The notes: generated by a model from the sequence alone, not told the origin. DNA of 64,000 nucleotides from Desulfovibrio sp. ZJ369 (GCF_011039085.1 NZ_JAAKEI010000006.1:1-64000); one strand, 5' to 3'; shown: positions 44,150 to 54,444, numbered from the stretch's first letter. Translations and numbers: made by a program.

Positions 44150-44502
44150 AATGTTCCTCCTTTACGGAACACAGTTAGGGTGAATTCATCCGCTTTCTGC
44201 GGCGGAAGCCTCCCTCTGTGGATGTCCGGCGCGAGCCGGCAATCGACCTCGTCAGACATGACAGCCGGGACAGTGGACACGTTGCGCAATCCCTTACGCC
44301 AGGGCGCGCTGCGGTAGAAAGGCGGGCTCCCTGTGAAGGGGTTGAGACGGGGCTATCAAAGGCGCTGTACCGTGTCAATGCGTCGCGAAACCCAGGAAAG
44401 ACGCCGTCTCCAGGGGATTGAACCGGGACGGGGCCCCGGCATGATCCATGTATCGGAACGCATTGAAAGGAGGCAATTTCCCTTGCCGTGATCGGCAGCC
44501 GC
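44150..44502. other. Upstream region of the transporter gene
   Basis: 353 bp between the transporter start and the island edge. It should hold the transporter promoter; no clear hexamer pair, gene or RNA was recognised. Confidence 0.3.
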
Positions 44503-44538
44503 CATTTTTTGATTGAACATATCCATTTTCAATCAAAA
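44503..44538. repeat. Left part of a TA-GAGC palindrome, interrupted by the island
   Basis: 36 bases identical to the reverse complement of 62908-62943 within the intact element at 62901-62948. Continuation of the element (AATGCTCTA) is found at 58463-58471, on the other side of the island. Confidence 0.85.
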
Positions 44539-44566
44539 GCTGCGCTACTGCTATAACGCTATGGAA

Positions 44567-44607
44567 TAGTTGGTAGAAAAATATTTTACGTATTTTCCTA
44601 CCAACTA
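44567..44607. repeat. 17-bp inverted repeat near attL
   Basis: Arms 44567-44583 and 44591-44607, one mismatch, loop TTTTACG, each carrying the GTTGGTAG/CTACCAAC box. Likely integrase or excisionase arm site, or a transcription terminator. Confidence 0.65.
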
Positions 44608-45637
44608 TATTACCAACATTCTTTCTGGCTTTCAGAGGATTCTATCGCCCTTCATCAGCCAACCTCCCCATGCCGGGCGGGTCGCCTCTTGGCATTTTCA
44701 TTTCCCATACACTTGCCATACCTTCTGGACCGACTTCCAGCGACTGATTCATTTTTTTGCAGAGCACCTTGCCTGGTCTCCGGAGCTCAAGCCAAGACAC
44801 GCATTCGGGCACGCCGGACATACTGGCGTCGTCCTCTTGCGACGAATAATCCATCCCTGTGGGAAATGGCAATCTCACATATTCCACGGAGATTGCACTT
44901 TCTCCCCATACAGTCACTGTCACCGCCAGCCTGGCCTTCGGATGCCCCCGCTGTCACGCTCACCCTGCCGACCATTCTGTGAGCCAAATACAGATCGGAC
45001 GGCTGCCGCATGATGCCCAGACTTTCGCCGCATACCGCTTTCCCGTGAGCGGGATGTTTGCCCGATATCGCTGACATACCTATCCGCGACGCGTCGGATG
45101 CGATCCAGTTTCCCGCCAGATACGCACCTGCAACGATCCCGATATCCGTATCATGCGTCTCCGTTTTCGCACGGATACCTGTTCATTTGTCCGGCATTAT
45201 CCCGGAAGGCCAGCTTACCTTTCGTATAGACGCTTCGCGTCATACTTCACGGCTGGCAAGAGGCGCTGCCCCTTTGAACCCCGGAAAGGCAAAAGGCAGG
45301 GAGAGCGGTGACACGCCCAGTCGCCATCTTGTATGCCCTATGCCCGGATTATCCAAGGCAGACACAGCCCGCCCCAGGCGCTACGCGGCGCTCCCGCCAT
45401 GCCCCACGCGCCTATCGACAGTATAAAGGGCCGATAAAAATTCACCTCGCCAAATCATGTCAAGCAAAAATTTGCTGTGCCTGCGCTCTCCCGTTGGACG
45501 TATGCGGATTGCCCTGGTCATAGCCTCATCTTCAAATAAGGAGTCGCTTGAAAAAGCCATGATACGCTGTGCGGAACCCGCCTTGCCCAACAGAAAAAGT
45601 TGTTGGATCAAGACGGCAAACGCAAGGAGGATACCGC
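44608..45637. other. Left end of the island, no intact gene
   Basis: About 1 kb. On the minus strand two frames read like protein in succession: 45180-44880 (with GIVAGAYLAGNWIASDASR) and 44930-44642 (with VRLPFPTGMDYSSQEDDASM), as if one gene were frameshifted near 44925. Neither has a good start, and I do not recognise the product. The right part leads into the integrase ribosome-binding site. Confidence 0.35.
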
Positions 45638-46681
45638 ATGGCTCGTCATCGCTTGTCAGACCCCTTGGCACAGCAACCGCCCGTCCAGGCAGGGCGACGT
45701 GATGCGCCCATCAGCCTTGATGCCTTTGTCGCAAACGTCTATCTGCCGCACGTCACGATCCGCAAGCGGAGCTGGCGCGTGGATGAGCGCATTGCGCGGC
45801 AGCATCTTTCCCCGGTATTCGGCGACAGGCGACTTGCCAGCATCCAACGCCACGAAGTGGAAGACTGGCTGCACGGCCTGTCTGTTCAGGGGCTGGCCCC
45901 GGCCACCTGCAACCGCATTCTGGCGGTCTTCAAGACCATCTGTTCTCTGGCGAAAATGCGCGGCGTTCTGCCCGCCGGACAATCCCCGTGCGCGGGCGTG
46001 TCTTCCTTCAAAATCCACATGTTGCGGGAACGCTATCTCACGCGGGAGGAAGCGCAGCACCTCATGCGGGCGCTGGAAAAAAGCGTGCGCCCGGAAGCCC
46101 TTGCCATCCGCCTGCTTTTGCTGACCGGCGCGCGCAAGAGCGAAATCCTCAAGGCCCGCTGGGAAAACGTCCGCCTGGATTTGCGGCTGCTCATCGTGCC
46201 GCTGTCCAAGTCCGGCAGGCCGCGCCATATCCTGTTGTCCGACGCCGCAGTGGCGGTTCTTCGCGCCATACCGCGCACGCCCGGCAATCCGTGGCTCTTC
46301 CCCGGCCATGCTCCGGGCAAGCCGCTTTCCGATCTCTATCTGTTCTGGAACAAGCTCCGGCGGGAATTGGGGCTTGCGGATGTGCGCATCCACGATTTGC
46401 GGCACACGTTCGCCAGTTTTCTCGTGAATGCCGGTCATTCGCTGTACGAGGCGCAAAAGATGCTGGGGCACCGCGATCCCCGAACGACCATGCGCTATGC
46501 CCACCTGGGGCAGGCGTCACTGCTGGCGGCAGCGGAAACCGTGAGCGGATTTTTCACTCTGCCAGCACGCGCCGACAGAAACTTTTTCCCGTCGCCCGTC
46601 TGGAGCCCCCCCTTGGAGAGGTGCACGCCGATCATATCTGGAATGGGAGGGACACGGGACGGCGTATCCCATAGAAGATAG
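45638..46681 (+). CDS. Tyrosine recombinase / phage integrase
   Basis: 347 residues. N-terminal SAM-like core-binding domain (~28-110) and C-terminal catalytic domain with the Arg in LLLTGARKSEIL (~167), HDLRHTFAS (His-x-x-Arg, ~254-257), GHRDPRTTMRYAHL with the final His and nucleophilic Tyr (~280-292). It lacks the Arm-type DUF4102 domain of the other integrase at 56919-58112. A strong AAGGAGG ribosome-binding site marks the start at 45638. It lies 337 bp upstream of the autotransporter in the same direction; it may be a leftover of an earlier element or a local recombinase. Confidence 0.92.
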   Translation: MARHRLSDPLAQQPPVQAGRRDAPISLDAFVANVYLPHVTIRKRSWRVDERIARQHLSPVFGDRRLASIQRHEVEDWLHGLSVQGLAPATCNRILAVFKTICSLAKMRGVLPAGQSPCAGVSSFKIHMLRERYLTREEAQHLMRALEKSVRPEALAIRLLLLTGARKSEILKARWENVRLDLRLLIVPLSKSGRPRHILLSDAAVAVLRAIPRTPGNPWLFPGHAPGKPLSDLYLFWNKLRRELGLADVRIHDLRHTFASFLVNAGHSLYEAQKMLGHRDPRTTMRYAHLGQASLLAAAETVSGFFTLPARADRNFFPSPVWSPPLERCTPIISGMGGTRDGVSHRR

Positions 46682-47018
46682 CGGGTTTTCACAAAAAGGA
46701 GGGGTAGAGACTTTTCTGACCGACGCTGGAGGCCTTCGGACATGCCTGGCTGTCTGCGGACGTGTGCGGACTGCTCATCGACAGACGCACTGTCAATGAA
46801 CTTTTGGAACACAATACCTGCAAGAGCCCTTTTAGGCAAGACTCTTCTGCGGGAAAAAAGTTCCCCGCCCGCGGGTTCAAAAAATATTCATTATTTCAAT
46901 GCGCTTTTCCCTTCGGGATCTTCTGATCCTCCAAAAAATCGACAGTGCGTCTGACACTGAGTGTCTTACCAAATGTCGGGGGAAGAACGCCCCCGGAGGA
47001 ATCTGAGGAGGATCTTGT
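46682..47018. other. Leader region of the autotransporter
   Basis: 337 bp. A GACACTNAGTGTC-type dyad lies near 46950-46965, and a hairpin with 6-bp arms (46977-46982 with 46990-46995) directly precedes the two Shine-Dalgarno-like GGAGG stretches before the ATG, so it could affect translation. The AT-rich stretch 46870-46900 could hold a promoter. No gene. Confidence 0.4.
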
Positions 47019-50000
47019 ATGCTTACGAAAGGAGCTATCGGAAATCTCATCAACAGATATCGGGCGGTTCTCAAAAAATGCAGCCTGATCAATACCTTCG
47101 GCTCGCTGGCCGTGGCCGGGATGCTGGTCATGGGCGGCGCGGGTCTGGCTGTGGCGGAGGAGCCGGAGTATCCGGGCAACTGGAATACTGATTCCCTGAC
47201 CATAGGCAGCACCGGCACCTCCTCCGTTACTGGGGGGGGCATAGATCTTACTACTAATGGGACTAATGGGAATGATGGGAATAACCTGTCCGGAAACTAT
47301 GGGAAAAACGTCCGGACCGAGAAGCTCTTCATCCGCGACGGGGGGACGCTGACGCTGGGCAGCAGGACCGAAAACCAGCGGGTCGTGCATTACCAGCGCA
47401 ACGGGGGAACGCAGCCGTCGGCCGCGTCCGGCATCACCATCCCGGGTATGGGTATGGTTGTGGAAATGAGCGGCGGCACGGTGGCGATCACCAGCAAAGA
47501 TCCCACCTCCTCTGCCAGCGAGGCCGCTGTCACCGCCGCCGCCGAGCAGGGCACCTTTGATTTTTCCAGCCTGGACGTCAATACCTTCAAACTGACCGGC
47601 GGCGACATAACGCTGACCGGCAACCCAAACAGCACGCGCTGGGATGAGGCCGCCTACATCGGCGCCTACAATGGCATGGACATCGGCAGCAGCACCGCTG
47701 CCACGACGATCACCATGAACGCAAACAGTGAGCTCTTTGCCGGAAATCACCTCAACATCAGCGGCGCCAACACCACCATCACCATGAAGGGCGCGAAGGC
47801 GGTGGATGGGGAGTACGGTAAATTCGACGCCCAAACGGCCCATATCATGTTCGCCGCATCGGGGAACAACACCATCAGCGGCGGCAACATCACTGTGGCT
47901 GTGAACTCCTCCGGCGTGTTGAGCGCCAAGAAACTGAACATGACCGGCGGCACACTCACGGTGGCGGAGGGTGGCGCTCTGCTGCTTCAGCCGAACTCGG
48001 GCGAGAGTGATATCGTGTATACCGGTGGCGCCACCAGCGACTTCAACCTTTCCGGCAGTGCTACCGTGAAAGTGGAGGAGGGCGGCCTGCTCTGGGCTCC
48101 CTATACCCAGATCAACCAGACCGGCGGCACGCTGACCGTCAACGGCGCGCTCAGGACGGAGAAGCCCAAAGGCGACGCGGACGGCACCGCCAATCACTTC
48201 GCTTTTCTCCGTAGCGGCTACACCCTTTCCAGCGGCATACTTAATATCGAGGGCAACGCCCAGGCCATCGACAAGGGTAACGGCGCGGTCAACGGCAACA
48301 TGCAGGTGGGCAAGCTGCTCATTGAAGGAGACGGCAGGGTTACAATCGGCGCTACGAAGAATAATAAACCGAACCAGTGGGATCAAGGCCCCTTCCTGGG
48401 CGGCGAGCTCGGCACCACCATGACCGGCGGCACAGTGACCCTGGGCAACTACGGCGAGCTGTATGGAGGGGTTGATGCGCCGGGATGGAGCGCCGGCAAA
48501 ATAGGCGAGATGAACCTTTCCGGCGGCGACATCTTCATGACAGGCAAGAATACGGGCTCTGGCGAAGGCAGAGTCGTCAAGGGTTCAGTGCTCTATGCCG
48601 CTGCCAATCAGAACTGGGGTTCGACGGTTTCGGGTGTGAATGGTGCCGAAGGCTATGTGGCCCTGAATCTCAGCGGCACCAACATTACGGTCGGCACTGA
48701 GAACGCGCCTGCTGATGGCTACATCGTGGCCCGCGAAATCAATATGAGCGGCGGCTCTATCACCGTGAACAGCGGGAGCACGCTGACCGTGGCCGGGGGA
48801 GCCAAGAAGGGCAATAACGAGGGGTTTACCCCTGATATAGAAGAAGGTATCCAGGCGATGGTGGGGGATCCCTCCGAACCCTCGGGCGGCGGCGCCGGCG
48901 CCGGAGCAAGCGTAGCGGCACTGAAAACAACGTCCCCCACGCCCGCCACGCCCGCGCCCGAGTTCGACGAAACCTTCACCCTTTCCGGCGGCGAGATCAC
49001 CGTGGCCAGCGGCGGCAGCCTGGACTTCGCCAAGGGCAAGGTGGACCTGGTTCTGACCGGCGGCGGCAAGTTCAACTATACCCAGGCCGCCGACTCCGGC
49101 TACCTGATCTTCAACGACCTGACCCTGGCCGGCGGCACGCTGAACCTGACCGACGTGGACACCCTGACCGTGGGCACTAACCCGGAGGATCTGACGAGCA
49201 CCAAGGGCGTGTACGTCGATGATACCTTGCAGGTGGGCGACAGCAACAATACCCACGACCTGACACTGACGACGCTGAACCAGGTGAAAGGCCACGACAG
49301 CAATGTGCGCGTGGCCAACGGCAGCCTGACCGTGAACCACCTGAACCAGACTTTTGAGGATGCGGCCGGCGCGGCGATCGCGGCCAGCACGCCCGGCACG
49401 CCTGCGGATGCCGACACCAGCCTGATCACTGTGGGCGGCCAGGGCGCTGTGGGCACGCTGACGGTGAAAGACTCGCTGACGAACGTGGAATATGCGGCGG
49501 GCCAAAAAGGCATTCTGGTCGCCAATCTTGGAACGCTGGTAGCGGGCAAGAATGTTCTGCTCAAAACAGCAGCAGTAGACAATTACGCCAAGCTAGACAC
49601 CGTGCAAACGATTGGGGTCGCGGCTGGCGGTACCCTGAAAATAACCGGCCTGGACAATCAGACGATCACTGATGCTCAGCTGACTGACATCAAAGCCATC
49701 ATGTCTGCTACGGCTAATGACGGTATGCTGGATCTGGGCAACGCGAAGCTCGACGTCGTGGCGGAGGACGCGACTGAGATTACCGCTGACACAGCAAAGA
49801 CCCTCGGTAACGTCGAAACCACTGCCACCTTGGGGCTTACCGTTACCAACGCGGACAATACCCAGCCTCTGAAGGGCGGCTACAAGAATGTCGAGGTGAA
49901 GGAGGACGCGGGAACCGCCGCGGAGATCAAGACCGAATCCGGCACCTTGCGACTGGCCGGTGATACGAGCAATGGCAATCTTGTAGCGAAGGGCAACACC

Positions 50001-53000
50001 GTTGCGGCCGTCATTGTGGGTAAGAGCGATAGTGGGGATAACGCGGCCCTGACGCTCGGCGTCGAAACCGCCGACAACAGCGGCAAGGTGGGCGATGTGA
50101 CCTTGACGACCCAGAGTGGTAGCGCCGGCGGCACAGCCACGCTCAATGCCGAAGGCAAGGGCAACGCTTCCTTCGAGACCGGCGCCATCAAAGTTAATGG
50201 TCAGGGCGCTACCGCGGTCAACGCTTCCGGCGCAAGCCTGGAGAGCACCAAGATCGGCGACTCCGCGGCGGACAAGGCAGTGACGACGGTCAATGCCACC
50301 AACGGCGGCAAGGTGATCTCCACGAGTAGCATCAACGCTGACAACCTGGCCGCCGACCAGAAGGGCAGCGTGGTGAGTGCCGGATCTACCATCACCGCTG
50401 ACAACCTGAGCGCCGCCAATGGCGGCACGGTTCAGGCAGCAACGGGCATCACAGTTACCAACGCCGTGACCGGCCTGAACGACGGCACAATCAAAACCAC
50501 CAACGGCACCGTGACCCTGAATGGCGGCGCGACCAACGCCAGCGGCACCATTGAGGCCGGCGGCACTACGGGCGAAATCAAGGCGGAGGCCGATGGCGGT
50601 ACTAAGCAGGACATTCTTGCCGCCGCTGGCAAGGATCTTACCCTTTCCGCCACACAAGGCACCATCACCGCCAAGGACATCACCGCCACCAACGTGGAGG
50701 CCAAAACCCTGACCGCCTCCGGCGCGGTGTCCGTGACGAACGGCACACTGAAGACCGCGAACGACAGCACCGTGGGCTCTCTGACCCTGGACAACAACGC
50801 TGAGGGCACGGTGGGCAAGCTGACCGTAAACAGTACTGGTACGACCACCCTCACCAACGGCGCTTCCCTGGAGGCCAAGGAGCTGGACGCGGGCTCTGGT
50901 GCGACCACCCTCACCAACGGCGCTTCCCTGACCGCCGAGAAGCTGACCGCCGCCGACAGCGCTGTGAGCGTGACGGACGGCAAACTGAATATCACAGCTA
51001 CGGACGCTGCTGCCGCCAGCGCCGTGAAATCTCTGGCCCTGGACGGCTCTACGGGCACTGTTGCGGGCCAGCTGACCGTAAGCACTACGGCCGCCCTCAC
51101 CAACGGTTCTGTTCTGCACGCCGACACCCTGATCATGAGCTCCGGCGGCACCAACAACCTGACCGTGGGCAGCGCGAACGATACCAAGGGCGGCACGACG
51201 CTGGTGGTGAAGAACTTGACGCTCGACGGCAATTCTCTGCTCATTGACCCTGCCTGGGAATCCGGCGGGGTTGCCCTGCCGTCCACCAACGTGGCCGTGG
51301 AACACTTTGGCGGCGACCCTGTCGCTAAGCCTGATGTAGAGATCGACGGCAACGTGGGCGTGGGCAGAAACTCCATGGCCGCCATCGGCACCGGGGATGA
51401 AAACTGGTTGCGCGGGCATGTCAATGCCGTGACCAACAACGCGGGCCTGACCGAAAACGGCGTGACTGCCGCTCTGGGCATCGTCAAGCCCACGGCGCTG
51501 CAAAACGCCACTAATAATGGCCTTGAGGTGAACGGAATCAAGACCACCGATACATTCGGCAGCTCCCCCAACCTCGGAACCCCCACAGCCGGCAAGCTCA
51601 TATTCGCCGACAACTCCCTGCTGGTAGTCACTGCCGAGGCGGCTGATAATGATGGGAACGGCGCCTTGTCCTTCGCAAGCAGCACCGGAACAGCCGAAAT
51701 CATCGGCAACGCGAAACTGCGCATTGAGGGCGCGGAAGTGGGTGAAACCTACAAGGTGCTCGGCAAGAACATCAGTCAGGGAGGTGGTGGCAACGGCATC
51801 ACCAAGGATGATCCTGACGCCTGGAGCGGCGACAACCTCAGCACGGACTCGGCGATGGTGGAGCTCGGTAACTTTAACAAGGCCGACGGCACCATTGAGG
51901 CCAAGCTCAAGTCGGCCAGCAAGAACTACCCCTTGCTGGACTCCGAGCTGGCAAACGTGGTGGACGCGGGCTACCTGGCTCACGAGATCGGAACCGACGA
52001 CCAGTATGTAAATGCCGAGGACAAGGGCGTGCGCTTCCTCTCCCGCGCCACCAGCGACAAATACATCGGCAAGGACGCCGAGCAGGTTGCCGTAACCATG
52101 GAAAGCGCGGCGCGCATGGCTCTGATCGGCGCTGTGCCGCAAATGACCCTGGCGGCCAACAATGCGGCGGGCAATGCCGTGACCCAGCGCACCAGCCTGG
52201 CCCAGCCCGGCGGCAACGCCATCCAGAGCATGGCCGCGGATGGCTCCGTGTCCGGCTCTTCTGCCACCAACGTCGCCAAGACCGGCTTTGCCCTCTGGAT
52301 CATGCCTCTCTACCAGAGCGCCAACGGTTGGGGCCTGGAAGGCGGCAACTTTGATCTGGACTACAGCGGCGGCCTGGGCGGCGTGGCCATTGGCGCGGAT
52401 TACACCTTTGACAACGCCATCCGCGCGGGCATCACCTTCAACATCGGCGGCGGCTATGCCTCTGGCTCCGGTGATTTCAACGAAACCACCAACAACATGA
52501 CCTTCTGGGGCATCGGCGCCTATGCCGGCTGGACCATGAACAACTTCGGCCTCACCGCCGATGTCAACTACACCTCCACCTATAACGAGCTGGAGCAGGA
52601 ACTGCCCGCGGCCATGCAGATGGACAGCCTCAAGAGCGACGTGACGGCCTGGGCCATCAGCGTGGGCCTGCGCGGCGAATACAAGATCGAAACCAGCGCC
52701 CTGGACATCACCCCCCACGTGGGCGTCCGCTACACGAGCCTGAATACCGACGAATACGACGTGACGTCCGGCGGCACAGTGCTCACCGGCGACGCCATCA
52801 GCCAGAGCATCTGGACCTTCCCCGTGGGCGTGGCCTTCTCCAAGCAGATCGACACCGGCAACGGCTGGCACTTCAAGCCCAGCCTGGATCTGGCCGTGAT
52901 CCCGGCCGCCGGGGACATTAAGGCCCGCGGCGATGTGCGCTTCACCGGCGTGTCCGGCACCGCAGAACTGGAAACCCAGACCATGGACTACATCTCGTAC

Positions 53001-53123
53001 ATGGGCCAGGCCGGTCTGGAATTCGGCAATGACAACGTCAGCTTTGGCGTGAACTACAACCTGCAAACCGGCGTCAACAGCACGTCGCACGGCGTGTTTG
53101 GCACCTTCCGCTACGAGTTCTAG
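47019..53123 (+). CDS. Large autotransporter (type Va secretion) adhesin-like protein
   Basis: 2034 residues. An extended signal region (residues ~1-46, with GSLAVAGMLVMGGAGLAVAEE and a long basic N-terminus) is typical of big autotransporters. The passenger (~47-1740) is rich in Gly, Thr, Asn and Ser with many short beta-helix-like units such as MSGGTV, LTGGDITLTG and LTNGASL. The C-terminal ~290 residues form the outer-membrane barrel (ALWIMPLYQSANGWGLEGG onward), ending GVFGTFRYEF with the required terminal Phe. GGAGGATCTTGT precedes the ATG. Expected to be displayed on or released from the cell surface; the ligand is unknown. A small lipoprotein gene follows after two terminators. Confidence 0.93.
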   Translation: MLTKGAIGNLINRYRAVLKKCSLINTFGSLAVAGMLVMGGAGLAVAEEPEYPGNWNTDSLTIGSTGTSSVTGGGIDLTTNGTNGNDGNNLSGNYGKNVRTEKLFIRDGGTLTLGSRTENQRVVHYQRNGGTQPSAASGITIPGMGMVVEMSGGTVAITSKDPTSSASEAAVTAAAEQGTFDFSSLDVNTFKLTGGDITLTGNPNSTRWDEAAYIGAYNGMDIGSSTAATTITMNANSELFAGNHLNISGANTTITMKGAKAVDGEYGKFDAQTAHIMFAASGNNTISGGNITVAVNSSGVLSAKKLNMTGGTLTVAEGGALLLQPNSGESDIVYTGGATSDFNLSGSATVKVEEGGLLWAPYTQINQTGGTLTVNGALRTEKPKGDADGTANHFAFLRSGYTLSSGILNIEGNAQAIDKGNGAVNGNMQVGKLLIEGDGRVTIGATKNNKPNQWDQGPFLGGELGTTMTGGTVTLGNYGELYGGVDAPGWSAGKIGEMNLSGGDIFMTGKNTGSGEGRVVKGSVLYAAANQNWGSTVSGVNGAEGYVALNLSGTNITVGTENAPADGYIVAREINMSGGSITVNSGSTLTVAGGAKKGNNEGFTPDIEEGIQAMVGDPSEPSGGGAGAGASVAALKTTSPTPATPAPEFDETFTLSGGEITVASGGSLDFAKGKVDLVLTGGGKFNYTQAADSGYLIFNDLTLAGGTLNLTDVDTLTVGTNPEDLTSTKGVYVDDTLQVGDSNNTHDLTLTTLNQVKGHDSNVRVANGSLTVNHLNQTFEDAAGAAIAASTPGTPADADTSLITVGGQGAVGTLTVKDSLTNVEYAAGQKGILVANLGTLVAGKNVLLKTAAVDNYAKLDTVQTIGVAAGGTLKITGLDNQTITDAQLTDIKAIMSATANDGMLDLGNAKLDVVAEDATEITADTAKTLGNVETTATLGLTVTNADNTQPLKGGYKNVEVKEDAGTAAEIKTESGTLRLAGDTSNGNLVAKGNTVAAVIVGKSDSGDNAALTLGVETADNSGKVGDVTLTTQSGSAGGTATLNAEGKGNASFETGAIKVNGQGATAVNASGASLESTKIGDSAADKAVTTVNATNGGKVISTSSINADNLAADQKGSVVSAGSTITADNLSAANGGTVQAATGITVTNAVTGLNDGTIKTTNGTVTLNGGATNASGTIEAGGTTGEIKAEADGGTKQDILAAAGKDLTLSATQGTITAKDITATNVEAKTLTASGAVSVTNGTLKTANDSTVGSLTLDNNAEGTVGKLTVNSTGTTTLTNGASLEAKELDAGSGATTLTNGASLTAEKLTAADSAVSVTDGKLNITATDAAAASAVKSLALDGSTGTVAGQLTVSTTAALTNGSVLHADTLIMSSGGTNNLTVGSANDTKGGTTLVVKNLTLDGNSLLIDPAWESGGVALPSTNVAVEHFGGDPVAKPDVEIDGNVGVGRNSMAAIGTGDENWLRGHVNAVTNNAGLTENGVTAALGIVKPTALQNATNNGLEVNGIKTTDTFGSSPNLGTPTAGKLIFADNSLLVVTAEAADNDGNGALSFASSTGTAEIIGNAKLRIEGAEVGETYKVLGKNISQGGGGNGITKDDPDAWSGDNLSTDSAMVELGNFNKADGTIEAKLKSASKNYPLLDSELANVVDAGYLAHEIGTDDQYVNAEDKGVRFLSRATSDKYIGKDAEQVAVTMESAARMALIGAVPQMTLAANNAAGNAVTQRTSLAQPGGNAIQSMAADGSVSGSSATNVAKTGFALWIMPLYQSANGWGLEGGNFDLDYSGGLGGVAIGADYTFDNAIRAGITFNIGGGYASGSGDFNETTNNMTFWGIGAYAGWTMNNFGLTADVNYTSTYNELEQELPAAMQMDSLKSDVTAWAISVGLRGEYKIETSALDITPHVGVRYTSLNTDEYDVTSGGTVLTGDAISQSIWTFPVGVAFSKQIDTGNGWHFKPSLDLAVIPAAGDIKARGDVRFTGVSGTAELETQTMDYISYMGQAGLEFGNDNVSFGVNYNLQTGVNSTSHGVFGTFRYEF

Positions 53124-53137
53124 CGTTCTTTGGAGTT

Positions 53138-53174
53138 CTGATGCCGTGCGGCGTTCACCGCCGCACGGCATCAG
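53138..53174 (+). terminator. Strong 16-bp hairpin after the autotransporter
   Basis: Perfect 16-bp arms (53138-53153 and 53159-53174), 5-base loop, but no T-run follows. It could protect the mRNA 3' end or act with the downstream terminators. Confidence 0.6.
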
Positions 53175-53322
53175 ACACAGAGCGCGAGAACAAAAATGCT
53201 TCACATGACCCGGCCTTCGGGCCGGAAAATGTGATCCCGTCTGCCGCGGGCGGGCGGCTCCGCCAGGGGGCGGAACCGCCCGGCTGGATATCCGGGGGGC
53301 ATGGGCTTCCCGAGTCCGGCGG

Positions 53323-53359
53323 CCGTCCGCCGTTATCGCTTCCCCGGCGGGCGGTTTTT
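53323..53359 (+). terminator. Intrinsic terminator 1
   Basis: 10-bp GC-rich stem (53323-53332 with 53345-53354, one G-T pair) followed by TTTTT. Confidence 0.65.
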
Positions 53360-53400
53360 CTGAAGCCGGCGTTTTTTTTCCTTCCTGGGGCGCCGGCAGC

Positions 53401-53433
53401 GGCGCGGCGGCATGTGCCCGCCGCGCCGTTTTT
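53401..53433 (+). terminator. Intrinsic terminator 2
   Basis: 10-bp GC-only stem (53401-53410 with 53418-53427) followed by GTTTTT. Tandem with the previous one, isolating the autotransporter from the next gene. Confidence 0.7.
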
Positions 53434-53440
53434 GTGGAAA

Positions 53441-53475
53441 AGAGCGTTTCGCTCATTGCATGAGCAAAATGCTCT
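53441..53475. repeat. TA-GAGC family palindrome inside the island
   Basis: Arms AGAGCGTTT and AAAATGCTCT with a TGAGC/GCTCA inner pair. Its right end GCAAAATGCTC equals the IS630 end at 400-410. Confidence 0.7.
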
Positions 53476-53509
53476 GCCCTGACACGCATAACAACAGGAA
53501 ATCAGCCCC

Positions 53510-54115
53510 ATGTGCCGTAGTACTCCATTTCTCCTTGCCCTCACGGCCCTGCTTGCCGCCTGCCTTTTGAGCGGCTGCCTGGAGGGCGACAAACCCGCCT
53601 CCGCCGCGTCCGCAGCCCCGCAGATCGCCACCGTGGATCTGGAACGGATCATGACCCGTTCCAGCGCCGCCGAGGCCGGGCGCGCTCATCTGGCCCAGGC
53701 CCGCCAGCGTCTGGAACAGGGCTTTGCCGATCTGCAAAAAGCCTGGGCCAAAGCCCCGGCCAAGGAACGCGAGGCCGTCTTGCGCGAAGGCGCCCTGACC
53801 CTCAGCCGCCAGATGGCCGCCGAGGAAGCCGCTGTGCAAAACGTGATCAACAAACTGTTGCTGGAAGAGGTCAGGGCCTGGCGGCAGGCCCACAAGGCCG
53901 CGCTGGTTCTGGCCCGACAGAACGCCCTGGATGCCGACGACACCCTGGACATCACGGCCAGCGTGCTCGCGGCCATGGACGCCCGCAAGCCCGCCTTCCC
54001 GGCGCTGCCCGTGGTCTCGGTCAAACTGCCGCCCAACGCGGAGCAAAAAGCCGCCCCGGCGCCCGCCCAGAAGGACAAAACCCCGGCCCGCGCTGCGGAC
54101 AGGAAAAAGAGGTAG
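53510..54115 (+). CDS. Lipoprotein with helical OmpH/Skp-like body
   Basis: 201 residues. Lipobox ACLLSGCLEG (Cys ~23). Residues ~40-140 are long helices (TVDLERIMTRSSAAEAGRAHLAQARQRLEQGF) recalling the periplasmic chaperone Skp/OmpH, whose N-terminus also begins with a VDLERI-type strand. The C-terminus is Ala/Pro/Lys-rich. A chaperone role for the nearby autotransporter is attractive but only inferred. The next gene starts 2 bases after its stop. Confidence 0.8.
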   Translation: MCRSTPFLLALTALLAACLLSGCLEGDKPASAASAAPQIATVDLERIMTRSSAAEAGRAHLAQARQRLEQGFADLQKAWAKAPAKEREAVLREGALTLSRQMAAEEAAVQNVINKLLLEEVRAWRQAHKAALVLARQNALDADDTLDITASVLAAMDARKPAFPALPVVSVKLPPNAEQKAAPAPAQKDKTPARAADRKKR

Positions 54116-54117
54116 CC

Positions 54118-54444
54118 ATGAGCAAAGAGAAAAAGCAAACCGCCACCGCCGACGCGGCGGCAAGCCAACAGATCCGCGTGGCCCTGAACAGCGCGCAGCT
54201 TGTCACGTCCTACGCCAATGTTTTTCAGACCCGCTGCACCGCCGAGGAAGTGATCCTCTGCTGCGGCCTGAGCCTGCCCGAAAGCCTGAACGGCCCGGAC
54301 GGCAACGCGGAAAACGGCCTGGCCGTGGATCTGGATCGGCGCATTGTCATGAGCCCGTCCTCGGCCCGGCGCCTGCTGCTGGCCCTGGATCGCACGCTCA
54401 GGGAACATGCCGCCCGTTTCGGCACAGACAGCCCGCAAGAGTGA
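54118..54444 (+). CDS. DUF3467 family protein
   Basis: 108 residues. The core AQLVTSYANVFQTRCTAEEVILCCGLSLPE and the closing DRRIVMSPSSARRLLLALDRTLREH match DUF3467, a small alpha-beta family of unknown function. No signal peptide. Coupled to the lipoprotein gene. Confidence 0.85.
   Translation: MSKEKKQTATADAAASQQIRVALNSAQLVTSYANVFQTRCTAEEVILCCGLSLPESLNGPDGNAENGLAVDLDRRIVMSPSSARRLLLALDRTLREHAARFGTDSPQE

Noticed and set aside
49593-53489. 1298-codon open frame on the minus strand
   Set aside because: It lies opposite the autotransporter; its Val/Ala/His-rich product shows no family motif and arises from the codon bias of the Gly/Thr/Asn-rich passenger.
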